NCBI GenBank assembly: GCA_000153385.1
Contig: CH672374.1
Coordinates: 442,946 to 506,945 of the forward strand
Source: Flavobacteria bacterium BBFL7
Lineage (GTDB): Bacteria > Bacteroidota > Bacteroidia > Flavobacteriales > Flavobacteriaceae
Reading direction: 5' to 3'
Length of the DNA: 64,000 bases
Position numbers and translations under genes: made by a program. Of this stretch, positions 1 to 8,311 are shown piece by piece. Each line of letters starts with the position of its first letter. Positions within the stretch are counted from its first letter, which is position 1. The notes under the pieces are model-generated. The model had not been told where the DNA came from, did no database searches, and worked only from the letters and a program-made list of their open reading frames with translations.

Positions 1-2649
1 GTACCTGTTAAATCTCAAGTTGCGACAACAATCAACAACGGTGGACGCCGTGGTAACCTTAAAATTTCTCCAGATGGTCAGTATATGGTTTCTTGTAATA
101 TGGGAACGGGTAGCTTTTTATATGATTATGACCAATTAACTGGAATTGTTAGTAACGAGAGACAGCTTCAATTTACAGGCCAAAACAGAAACGGATATGG
201 GGTAGAGTTTTCTCCAGACAGTAGCCTATTATATGTAACAGCATCAAATGATGCAAATAGTAACGATCCTGCAGCTCACTCTTCTACTCTATTTCAATTT
301 GACATGACCAGTCCTAATCCAGCGTCTTCGACTGTTGTTATTGACACCAGACCTGGTTATAGAGGATCCTTACAACTAGGTATTGATAAAAAAATTTACA
401 GAGCATTATCAGACACATATAACGATGGTCGTAGCTTCTTAGGTGTTATTGATAACCCTAATGTCGCAGGACAAGGTTGTAATTACATTCACGACGCCAT
501 TCCTCTAGCCGGTAGATTGTCTGCACAAGGATTACCACCTTTTATTCAAAGCTTTTTTGCCTTAATTGATGTAGAATTTACTTGTTTGGGTGATAATACC
601 ACTTTTGAATTTGACTCAGACACACCACCTACTTTAGTGAATTGGGATTTTGGTGATGGGAACAGTTCATCTCTTGAAAATCCAACTCACGTGTATGCAG
701 CACCAGGAGTTTATAATGTTGTTCTTACCTTAACTATTAATGGATCAGTAAGAACCTATCGCAAGAGTGTACAAATATTTGATACGCCAGTAGCAAACAC
801 AATCACGAATGTAAATGTTTGTGATATTAATAATGATGGTACAGAATCCTTTGATCTTACCACAACTGCGACTCCACAGGTTTTAGGAGCTCAAGATGCC
901 ACTGTTTTTAATGTAGAATATTATTCATCGCAGGCAGATGCCGATTCTGGTACAAACCCATTAACGTTACCATATATTGCAACAACTACAACGCAAACAC
1001 TTTATGCCCGAGTAGGTAACAATAATAATGCAGATTGTTATGATACAACCAGTTTTGACATTGAGATTTTTGCTCAACCTGTAGCAAATGCTGTAAGTAA
1101 TTTAGAAGTATGTGATGATGATTTTGATGGATTTCAGACATTCGATTTAAGTATTCAAACTCCTTTGATATTAAATGGTCAATCTAGTACTGACTTTACA
1201 GTTAGTTACCATGATTCCCAAAACGATGCTGATTCTGGTAATAATCCTCTAGCTATTAATTATACTAATACGATGGCTTTTAACGAGACGGTTTATGCTA
1301 GAGTTGTTAATAATAATGAAAGCTCTTGTGTCGACACCACCAGCTTTGATCTTATAGTCAACCCTAAACCTGTAGCAACTGACACCAATGCTTTTCAATG
1401 TGATGAAGATGGTACGTTAGACAGTAGGACCATTTTTAATCTATCTGAGTTTGATGATACCGTTACCGCTAGCGCAACAGGTGTTACCGTAAGCTATCAC
1501 ATCAATCAAAATGATGCAGACAACAATCAGTCACCATTAGATAATACTAGTTATACAAATACAACTCCATTACAAATTGTATATGCGAGAGTTACAGATG
1601 ATACTACTGGTTGCTACACCACATCTCAAATCACTTTATCGGTTAGTGCTAGTGATGCTCAAGACACCAGTCTTACCGGTTGTGATGATGATGGAGTTAC
1701 AGATGGAATAACAACATTTAATCTTACAGATGCAGATAGTGCAGTACTTATTACAGCGCCATCTAATGTAACATTGAATTATTACGAAAGTTTAAATGAT
1801 GCACTAACAGAACAAAACCCTTTACCAACTATTTATGATAATACGACTCCTAATAGCCAGATTGTCTTTGCAAGAGCAGAGTCTCCTGATGGGAACTGTT
1901 TTGGTATTAGTGAAGTAGAGCTTGTAGTTAATGATTTACCTGTGATTGAACCGGTAGAACTAATAGACTACTGTGGTAATAATCCACAACCGCTTACTAT
2001 AGACGCTGGTATCACAACAGGAGTTCCATCTGATTATACCTATCTATGGAGCACCTCAGAGAATACGTTTAGTATCCAAGTGACTACAGGTGGTGATTAC
2101 ACAGTAGCAGTTACTGATGCAAATGGATGTACTAGTAATAGAATAGTTACAGTTATAATAAGTGAGACCGCAACAATAAATAGTATTGATGTCATTCATG
2201 CTGGTAACTCTAGTAACGGTACAGCAACCGCAAATGTGAGTGGTTTAGGTGATTATGAATATCGTGTAAGTCTAGAAGAACCATTCCAAGACAGTCCGGT
2301 ATTTGATGATTTAACACCAGGTTTCTACACCTTATATGTAAGAGATAAAAATGGTTGTGGTACAGTACAACAAGAATTTAGTGTCATAGGATATCCTCGT
2401 TATTTCACGCCTAATAATGACAACTATCATGATTACTGGCAATTGATCGGTACCTCTTTCACTTTTGAACCAGGCGCACAGATTTTTATATTTGATCGTT
2501 ACGGTAAGTTACTCAAACAGATTGCGGCAGATGGTGTTGGATGGGACGGAACCTATAACGGTAACCCTATGCCTTCTAGTGATTACTGGTTTACCGCTAC
2601 CTTAATGGATGGTACAACTTTTTCCTCACATTTTACTTTAAAAAGATAA
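1..2649 (+). CDS. T9SS type B sorting domain protein with PKD-like domain and tandem repeats, 5' end outside window
   Basis: The reading frame is open from base 1, so the start lies outside the window; 882 residues are visible. The first ATG, at 85, falls inside a conserved segment (ISPDGQYMVS) that matches the two downstream paralogs, so it is not the start. Order: a propeller-like N-terminal region (ISPDG and GVEFSPDSS motifs), a PKD-like domain near residues 205-250 (WDFGDGNSSS), four repeats of about 95 residues (nucleotides about 781-1930, each with a CDxxxDG motif, a YYxSQxDADSG-like segment and YARV), an Ig-like SprB-type segment, and a C-terminal sorting domain (FTPNNDNYHDYW, then WDGTYNG). 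Type B domains direct export by the type IX system in gliding Bacteroidota. The ligand or surface role is unknown. Confidence 0.88.
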   Translation, partial: VPVKSQVATTINNGGRRGNLKISPDGQYMVSCNMGTGSFLYDYDQLTGIVSNERQLQFTGQNRNGYGVEFSPDSSLLYVTASNDANSNDPAAHSSTLFQFDMTSPNPASSTVVIDTRPGYRGSLQLGIDKKIYRALSDTYNDGRSFLGVIDNPNVAGQGCNYIHDAIPLAGRLSAQGLPPFIQSFFALIDVEFTCLGDNTTFEFDSDTPPTLVNWDFGDGNSSSLENPTHVYAAPGVYNVVLTLTINGSVRTYRKSVQIFDTPVANTITNVNVCDINNDGTESFDLTTTATPQVLGAQDATVFNVEYYSSQADADSGTNPLTLPYIATTTTQTLYARVGNNNNADCYDTTSFDIEIFAQPVANAVSNLEVCDDDFDGFQTFDLSIQTPLILNGQSSTDFTVSYHDSQNDADSGNNPLAINYTNTMAFNETVYARVVNNNESSCVDTTSFDLIVNPKPVATDTNAFQCDEDGTLDSRTIFNLSEFDDTVTASATGVTVSYHINQNDADNNQSPLDNTSYTNTTPLQIVYARVTDDTTGCYTTSQITLSVSASDAQDTSLTGCDDDGVTDGITTFNLTDADSAVLITAPSNVTLNYYESLNDALTEQNPLPTIYDNTTPNSQIVFARAESPDGNCFGISEVELVVNDLPVIEPVELIDYCGNNPQPLTIDAGITTGVPSDYTYLWSTSENTFSIQVTTGGDYTVAVTDANGCTSNRIVTVIISETATINSIDVIHAGNSSNGTATANVSGLGDYEYRVSLEEPFQDSPVFDDLTPGFYTLYVRDKNGCGTVQQEFSVIGYPRYFTPNNDNYHDYWQLIGTSFTFEPGAQIFIFDRYGKLLKQIAADGVGWDGTYNGNPMPSSDYWFTATLMDGTTFSSHFTLKR

Positions 2650-2679
2650 ATACAAATTGTCTATTTTTACTTTTAGGCA

Positions 2680-4728
2680 ATGAGATATTTTTTAGTAAGC
2701 ATTATAATTTTAAGTTCCGCTTTCGCGAAAGCGCAACTAGAATCATCCCAGTGGTACTTTGGAGTTACTGCTGGAATCGACTTCTCGTCTGGTACCGCTA
2801 CGGCTACCGGAGTAGGACAATTAGTTACTGGAGAAGGTTGTGCTACAATTTCTGATGATTTAGGTAATTTATTATTCTATACAGATGGGTCGTTAGTATT
2901 TGATTCCACACACACATTAATGCCTAACGGTACAGGACTATTAGGTGATTCCTCAAGTACATCTAGTGCGATCATCGTTCCTAAACCTGGTAATGATGAC
3001 TTATACTATATTTTTACGGTAGATACCAGCGATCAACAATATCGTATGAATGTAGGTTTCCACTACTCTATTGTGGATATGTCTTTGAATGGTGGAACCG
3101 GAGATATTGTTCCTTCACAAAAAAACATTAATCTGTTGCCACTTACGTCAGAAAAACTAACCGCAATTTCTAACGCAACTGGCGATGGTTTCTGGGTACT
3201 TACACAGTTTGAGGATAGCTACTATGCATACGAGATCACAGCAGCTGGTCTTAATCTAGCACCAGTGATAAGTGTTGTAGGTCCGTTCATTGAGTTGATT
3301 TCTACTCCTATAACTAATGTAGATGTCGCGGCCATGCGAGGTTATATTAAACTCAATGCACGAGGAGATAAATTAGTCGCAGCTCATTTTTCAAACAACA
3401 CTACGGCCGAATTTTCTGGAATCACTAATGTGCTAGAAGCGCGTAGTCTTGCTTATGCACAAGGTGGCGAGTTGTATTTATATGATTTTGATAATGCTAC
3501 AGGTGTAGTATCTAATCCACAACCATTAATGACTCGAGCAGATGGTGCTAGTTTTTACGGTGTGGAATTTTCAGGAAATGGAAGATATCTTTATGCTGAG
3601 GCTGATTATATGTTACCATCTACAACGGTCATATATGAATTTTTAAGAGGTGAAATTTTACAATATGACCTAACAGCAACAAACATTGCCACTAGTAAAA
3701 CTGTAGTTCATACAGATATGATTGCCCCTTTTAGAGGTGCGTTACAGTTAGGTCTAGATAATAGGATTTATCATTCTAGAATAAATGAAAACTTTTTAAG
3801 TGTTATTAATAATCCTAATAATGCTGGGACCAGTGCAAATTACATCTATAACGACTTTGCTCTAACAGCAGGAGCACAAGCGATTTACGGTTTACCTATT
3901 TTTGTTCAATCCTTCTTACTTAATGGCGATATTATCGCAAACGATCATTGCTATGGAACCGCACAACCATTTTCTTTTAGTACTGGTGCACAAGTGGAAA
4001 GTATATTATGGGATTTTGGAGACCTAGCTAGTTCAAATAATTTATCGATGGATATAAATCCTGTTCACACTTTTAGTGCGCCAGGAACTTATACAGTCAC
4101 AGCAAATGTAGAAACACTGGTATCCAGCTTTACAGAGACTATAGAAATTACCGTATTTGAACCAGCGATTATTGATGCAGTTCCTATGGATATAGAGTTA
4201 TGTGATGAAGGTTTTGATACGGCAAGTTTTGACCTTTCAATTATAGAATCACAGGTCAGCTCTACCTCAAACCAATTAGTTTCAATTCACGAGTCTGAGG
4301 ATGAAGCCCTTAACAACATCAATCCCATTAACACTAATCTAGTTTATCAAAATTTGAGTGCACCACAAACACTATATGTAAGAGTAAGCAATACAAATTG
4401 TTATGAAATTACCTCTTTTAACATAAACGTAAAAAACTGCCCAATAAAAGTTTTCAATGTCCTTACACCTGACGATGATGGGATAAATGATACGTTTATC
4501 GTTTCTGGTTTAAGAGACGTATATGATAAACATAAAATTTTTATATTTACCAGATATGGTATGAAGATTTGGGAAGGTGACAATGATACGCCTTCTTGGA
4601 ATGGTACCAGTAATCGTGGACTAGCGCATAATAAAGGCAAAAGATTACCTACTGGAACCTATTTTTATATCATAGAATTTAATGAGCCTGGCTTAAAACC
4701 CATTGCTGGTTATGTATATTTAAATTAA
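2680..4728 (+). CDS. T9SS type B sorting domain protein, PKD-like, short paralog
   Basis: This 682-residue secreted protein lies 30 bp after its upstream paralog and has the same N-terminal propeller-like region (ATISDDLGNLLFYTDGS), a PKD-like domain (WDFGDLASS, HTFSAPGTYTV), only one of the 95-residue repeats (ELCDEGFDTASFDLS to YVRVSNTNCYEI), and a C-terminal type B sorting domain (LTPDDDGINDTF, then WNGTSNRG). The signal peptide is MRYFLVSIIILSSAFAKAQ; its cleavage region AFAKA-Q is encoded by a copy of the dispersed palindrome at 2718-2733. Probably co-transcribed with its neighbours, since no terminator is visible between them. The role at the cell surface is unknown. Confidence 0.9.
   Translation: MRYFLVSIIILSSAFAKAQLESSQWYFGVTAGIDFSSGTATATGVGQLVTGEGCATISDDLGNLLFYTDGSLVFDSTHTLMPNGTGLLGDSSSTSSAIIVPKPGNDDLYYIFTVDTSDQQYRMNVGFHYSIVDMSLNGGTGDIVPSQKNINLLPLTSEKLTAISNATGDGFWVLTQFEDSYYAYEITAAGLNLAPVISVVGPFIELISTPITNVDVAAMRGYIKLNARGDKLVAAHFSNNTTAEFSGITNVLEARSLAYAQGGELYLYDFDNATGVVSNPQPLMTRADGASFYGVEFSGNGRYLYAEADYMLPSTTVIYEFLRGEILQYDLTATNIATSKTVVHTDMIAPFRGALQLGLDNRIYHSRINENFLSVINNPNNAGTSANYIYNDFALTAGAQAIYGLPIFVQSFLLNGDIIANDHCYGTAQPFSFSTGAQVESILWDFGDLASSNNLSMDINPVHTFSAPGTYTVTANVETLVSSFTETIEITVFEPAIIDAVPMDIELCDEGFDTASFDLSIIESQVSSTSNQLVSIHESEDEALNNINPINTNLVYQNLSAPQTLYVRVSNTNCYEITSFNINVKNCPIKVFNVLTPDDDGINDTFIVSGLRDVYDKHKIFIFTRYGMKIWEGDNDTPSWNGTSNRGLAHNKGKRLPTGTYFYIIEFNEPGLKPIAGYVYLN
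2718..2733. repeat. Dispersed 16-bp palindrome, exact copy, in CDS
   Basis: CGCTTTCGCGAAAGCG, a perfect self-complementary 16-mer. It is read in frame as AFAKA at the end of a signal peptide (residues 14-18). Confidence 0.95.
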
Positions 4729-4771
4729 AACTAACAACCCAAAAATAACTATACTCCTAATTTAGTACACT

Positions 4772-7681
4772 ATGAAAAAAGCAATACTCTTATTACTGAC
4801 ATTAGTAATTTCATTTAGCGTCACGGCTCAAGAAGAATCCTCTTGGTGGATTTTTGGTGATGGTGCTGGTGTTGAATTTAATCCTAATCCACAGAATAGA
4901 TCAAATGATCCTGCCGTAACAACTTCTGGTTACGATACTGATGAAGGTGTGGCTTCTATTTCTGACGAGATGGGGAACCTTTTATTTTTTACAGATGGTT
5001 CAACCGTTTGGAACCGTAATGGTGTAGCTATGCCTAACGGAACTGGATTAGATGGTAACTTTTCCTCTACTCAATCTGCTATTGTAATTAAAGCACCAGA
5101 AACTGCAGGTGTTTATTTTGTAGCAACTGTAGGTGCTGGAAATTCTTCACCTCTTTCTTACTCTAGAATTGAAATGGCTCTTAATGGTGGATTAGGTGAC
5201 GTTGTACCAGGTGTTAAGAATGTAACTCTACTTGCTGCTTGTGCTGAGAAAGTAGCTGCAACAATTCAAACAGGTACTAATAACGCTTACATTATGACTT
5301 TTGGTAGATCTAACGCAACTAGTGTTTCTACCGGTTCTGGTGATAACAATGCTTTATTTGCTTGGGAAGTAAGAGGAATCGCTGGTCCTAACGTTTCATT
5401 TGTACTTCCAGCTCCGATTGCACAATCTGCAAATGGTGGTTTACCATACTTCTCTACTCCACTAGCTGCCACAAATGGAGATCGCGGTATGTTAAGAATT
5501 TCACCTGATGGAACTAAACTAGCCATAGGGACTCAAAACTTAACAAATCAAGGTTTATTTTTATATGATTTTAATCCTGGAAATGGACAATTCAGTGGTG
5601 CTGGGCTACAATTAGATAACGGTCCTGTTTATGGAGTTGAATTTTCTCCTTCTTCACAATATCTATATCATGATTTAAGTAGTAATTACAGTCCAACTGC
5701 TACTTCAAATAAAAGATTAGTACAATATGATCTTTGTGATCAAGCAAACATTGTTGCATCACGTAATGAATTTGCAAATGTTATTGAATCTAGAAGTACC
5801 TTACAATTAGGTAGAGATGGAGAAATTTATGTGGCACGTTTTGATCAAAGCTTTTTAGGTAGAATTGAAAATTCTGAAACTCCTACCCCAACTTATAACC
5901 CAACTGCCGTAGATATTTCTCCTGGAGTAGGAAAACAAGGTTTACCTGTATTTGTTCAATCTAGTTTTGCTAGTTCGTTTACCGTAAATGATCAATGTCA
6001 AGGTGATGCTACAGAATTTATACTTGCTTGTTTACCTCAAGTAGCGGCATCGAATTGGGATTTTGGTGATGGTAATACTTTAATGGTTACTGGACCAGGT
6101 GTTGTGACTAATACCTATGCAACAGCAGGTACTTATACTGTGTCTGTAAATGTTACAAATGTTTCTGGTGATGTTAGAGATTTTACTCAAGACATTACAA
6201 TTTATGAAAATGGAATTGTAGATCCAGTAGATGTAACATTATTAGATTACTGTGATGATGATAACTCAGGTGATGAGATCGTTGATTTATCACAATTCAC
6301 AACTGATGTGTTAGGTACTCAAGATGCTGCAACTTTTAATATATCTTACTATGCAAACTCTGTTGATGCAGACGCTGGTCAGAATCCATTACCATTAAAC
6401 TACAATGCTACCTTAGGTTCTAACACTATATGGGTACGTATAGAAAACAATACATCACCTATTAATGATGGTTGTTCTGCAATTGGCTCTTTCGTATTAA
6501 CTGTGAGTTCAGTACCAACCGTAAGTAACATTCCAGATTATGAAATTTGTGATGATGCAACTCAAGATGGAATTGAAGATTTTGATTTAGCAGGCTTCCT
6601 ACCTACTATAGCAGCACAAGCTGGTGATCCAGTAGATGTTGACTATACAATTCACGAGTCTCAAGCAGATGCTGATATGAATATGGGAGCTATCGATACA
6701 ACAGTTCCTTATACTAATACGATGTCTCCACAAGTACTTTATGTAAGACTACAAAACATCAATGATATAGACTGTTATGGTACAGCTCCATTTAACTTAG
6801 TTGTTCTAGGAGCTCCTACTTTAGGAACTGTAGCAAACATAGAAGTATGTGATGATGCTCCATTAGATGGAAGTTCTGATTTCACATTATCAGATCAAGA
6901 CGCAACCGTTGCAAATGGTTCAACGGGTACCGTAACATACCACGCTACACAAGCAGACGCTGAAAGTGGTGCTGCAGCACTTCCTAATATTTATACAGTA
7001 AGTGGTACAGAAACAATTTATGCAAGATTTGTGAATGATGCAGGATGTTCTGGTACAACTAGTTTTGATATCACAGTACAAGCTGCTCCTGCTATAGGAA
7101 ACGCTCCAGATTTAACAAATATCTGTGACGGCTCTGTAGATCTTAATCAAAACCTATTTGAATTATCTGTTCAAGATACAGCAGTTTTAAATGGTCTTAA
7201 TCCAGCAGACTATACAATAAGCTACTACACAACAGATACAGATGCACAAAACGGTTCTAATGCATTGCCATTGAGCTATACAGTTCCATTCCAGTCTGGT
7301 GTAACGACAGATTTATTATTTGCAAGATTAGAGAACAATACAACAGGATGTTTCAACACCTCTCAATTCACAATTATATTTGAGCGTTGTGAGATTGTAT
7401 TCCCAGAAGGTTTCTCTCCTAATAATGATGGTATCAACGATACGTTCTCTATCCCAGGATTAGCAGAACAGTATAACAACTTTACATTACAAATATTTAA
7501 CCGTAATGGTTCAGTAGTTTATGAAACTAGCGCTAGTAATTATGAAGAGTTTGCAGGAATCCCTAATAAAGGAGCTCTTGCAGGTGACGGTTTACTACCA
7601 GTAGGTACTTACTTCTATGTGATTCAATATAACGATCAAGATGAAGAAGATACAGCTAGTTGGGTTTACATCAATTACTAG
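4772..7681 (+). CDS. T9SS type B sorting domain protein with PKD-like domain and four repeats
   Basis: This 969-residue protein is the third tandem paralog. It has a Sec signal peptide (MKKAILLLLTLVISFSVTAQ), the shared N-terminal region (ASISDEMGNLLFFTDGS, LRISPDGTKLAIG, GVEFSPSSQYLYHD), a PKD-like domain (NWDFGDGNTL, YATAGTYTVSVNV), four repeats of roughly 90 residues each opening with a CDD-like motif (YCDDDNSGDE, ICDDATQDG, VCDDAPLDG, ICDGSVDLNQ), and a C-terminal type B domain (EGFSPNNDGINDTFSIPG, then PVGTYFYVIQY). A strong terminator follows. Like its paralogs it is predicted to be exported by the type IX system and kept at the cell surface. Function otherwise unknown. Confidence 0.9.
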   Translation: MKKAILLLLTLVISFSVTAQEESSWWIFGDGAGVEFNPNPQNRSNDPAVTTSGYDTDEGVASISDEMGNLLFFTDGSTVWNRNGVAMPNGTGLDGNFSSTQSAIVIKAPETAGVYFVATVGAGNSSPLSYSRIEMALNGGLGDVVPGVKNVTLLAACAEKVAATIQTGTNNAYIMTFGRSNATSVSTGSGDNNALFAWEVRGIAGPNVSFVLPAPIAQSANGGLPYFSTPLAATNGDRGMLRISPDGTKLAIGTQNLTNQGLFLYDFNPGNGQFSGAGLQLDNGPVYGVEFSPSSQYLYHDLSSNYSPTATSNKRLVQYDLCDQANIVASRNEFANVIESRSTLQLGRDGEIYVARFDQSFLGRIENSETPTPTYNPTAVDISPGVGKQGLPVFVQSSFASSFTVNDQCQGDATEFILACLPQVAASNWDFGDGNTLMVTGPGVVTNTYATAGTYTVSVNVTNVSGDVRDFTQDITIYENGIVDPVDVTLLDYCDDDNSGDEIVDLSQFTTDVLGTQDAATFNISYYANSVDADAGQNPLPLNYNATLGSNTIWVRIENNTSPINDGCSAIGSFVLTVSSVPTVSNIPDYEICDDATQDGIEDFDLAGFLPTIAAQAGDPVDVDYTIHESQADADMNMGAIDTTVPYTNTMSPQVLYVRLQNINDIDCYGTAPFNLVVLGAPTLGTVANIEVCDDAPLDGSSDFTLSDQDATVANGSTGTVTYHATQADAESGAAALPNIYTVSGTETIYARFVNDAGCSGTTSFDITVQAAPAIGNAPDLTNICDGSVDLNQNLFELSVQDTAVLNGLNPADYTISYYTTDTDAQNGSNALPLSYTVPFQSGVTTDLLFARLENNTTGCFNTSQFTIIFERCEIVFPEGFSPNNDGINDTFSIPGLAEQYNNFTLQIFNRNGSVVYETSASNYEEFAGIPNKGALAGDGLLPVGTYFYVIQYNDQDEEDTASWVYINY

Positions 7682-7703
7682 TAAACAGTACAATATATAA
7701 TAT

Positions 7704-7735
7704 AAAGCCTCAGTTTAACTACTGAGGCTTTTTTT
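7704..7735 (+). terminator. Intrinsic terminator after T9SS cluster
   Basis: Stem AGCCTCAGT / ACTGAGGCT with a short loop, followed by seven T. It ends the three-gene T9SS unit. Confidence 0.9.
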
Positions 7736-7738
7736 ATA

Positions 7739-7754
7739 CGCTTTCGCGAAAGCA
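7739..7754. repeat. Dispersed 16-bp palindrome, 15/16, intergenic
   Basis: CGCTTTCGCGAAAGCA, starting 3 bp after the T-tract of the preceding terminator. Confidence 0.9.
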
Positions 7755-7830
7755 TAATTCTTATTATCTTACAGACACGAAAACGTTGTAAATTTTATCA
7801 TTTTATTATGCACGCATAGTATTTATTTAC

Positions 7831-7838
7831 TATCTTTG
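7831..7838 (+). promoter_or_regulatory. -7 box TATCTTTG for marR-fad operon
   Basis: Exact match to the Bacteroidota -7 consensus TAnnTTTG, 16 bp before the marR ATG, giving a short leader of roughly 10 nt. No convincing -33 TTG is seen at standard spacing. Confidence 0.7.
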
Positions 7839-7854
7839 GGTGTAACTTTATTAA

Positions 7855-8310
7855 ATGAGAGATAAAACTATAGATTATATATTAAGAGCGACATGGATGT
7901 CCATCTCTAAAATGTATAATGAACAGGCCGCTGTCAAAGGTAGCACCATGGCCACAGGATTTGCATTAATAAGTATTGATCCTATTGAAGGTACACCTAG
8001 TACTGCATTGGGACCTAAAATGGGAATGGAAGCCACTTCCCTATCTCGTACGCTCAAGACCATGGAAGAGAAAGGTCTTATTTCAAGAAAAAAAAATCCT
8101 GAAGATGGACGTAGTGTTTTAATACACTTAACTGATTTTGGTAAAGAAATGAGAGATTTTTCTAAAACGGTAGTCAAATCATTTGATACAGTTGTTAAAC
8201 AAAATATTGAACCAGAAAAACTGAATACCTTTCTAGAAGTTGCTTATCAAATCAATGATCTAGTAGGTCAAAAAAATATATTTAAACAAGAAGCCATAGC
8301 TGATAAATAA
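7855..8310 (+). CDS. MarR family transcriptional regulator
   Basis: A 151-residue winged-helix protein. The helix-turn-helix and wing run from about residue 55 to 105 (MEATSLSRTLKTMEEKGLIS, then RKKNPEDGRSVLIHLT), with the DxR wing motif typical of MarR. It is the first gene of a beta-oxidation operon, with one base between its stop and the next ATG, so it probably senses an acyl-CoA or fatty acid and controls this operon. That role is inferred from position only. A TAnnTTTG box lies just upstream. Confidence 0.9.
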   Translation: MRDKTIDYILRATWMSISKMYNEQAAVKGSTMATGFALISIDPIEGTPSTALGPKMGMEATSLSRTLKTMEEKGLISRKKNPEDGRSVLIHLTDFGKEMRDFSKTVVKSFDTVVKQNIEPEKLNTFLEVAYQINDLVGQKNIFKQEAIADK

Positions 8311-8311
8311 T

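Noticed and set aside
781..1930. Regular repeats in the first T9SS gene as a possible CRISPR or satellite array
   Set aside because: The repeats are about 95 codons long, diverged, in frame and protein-coding; they are domain repeats.
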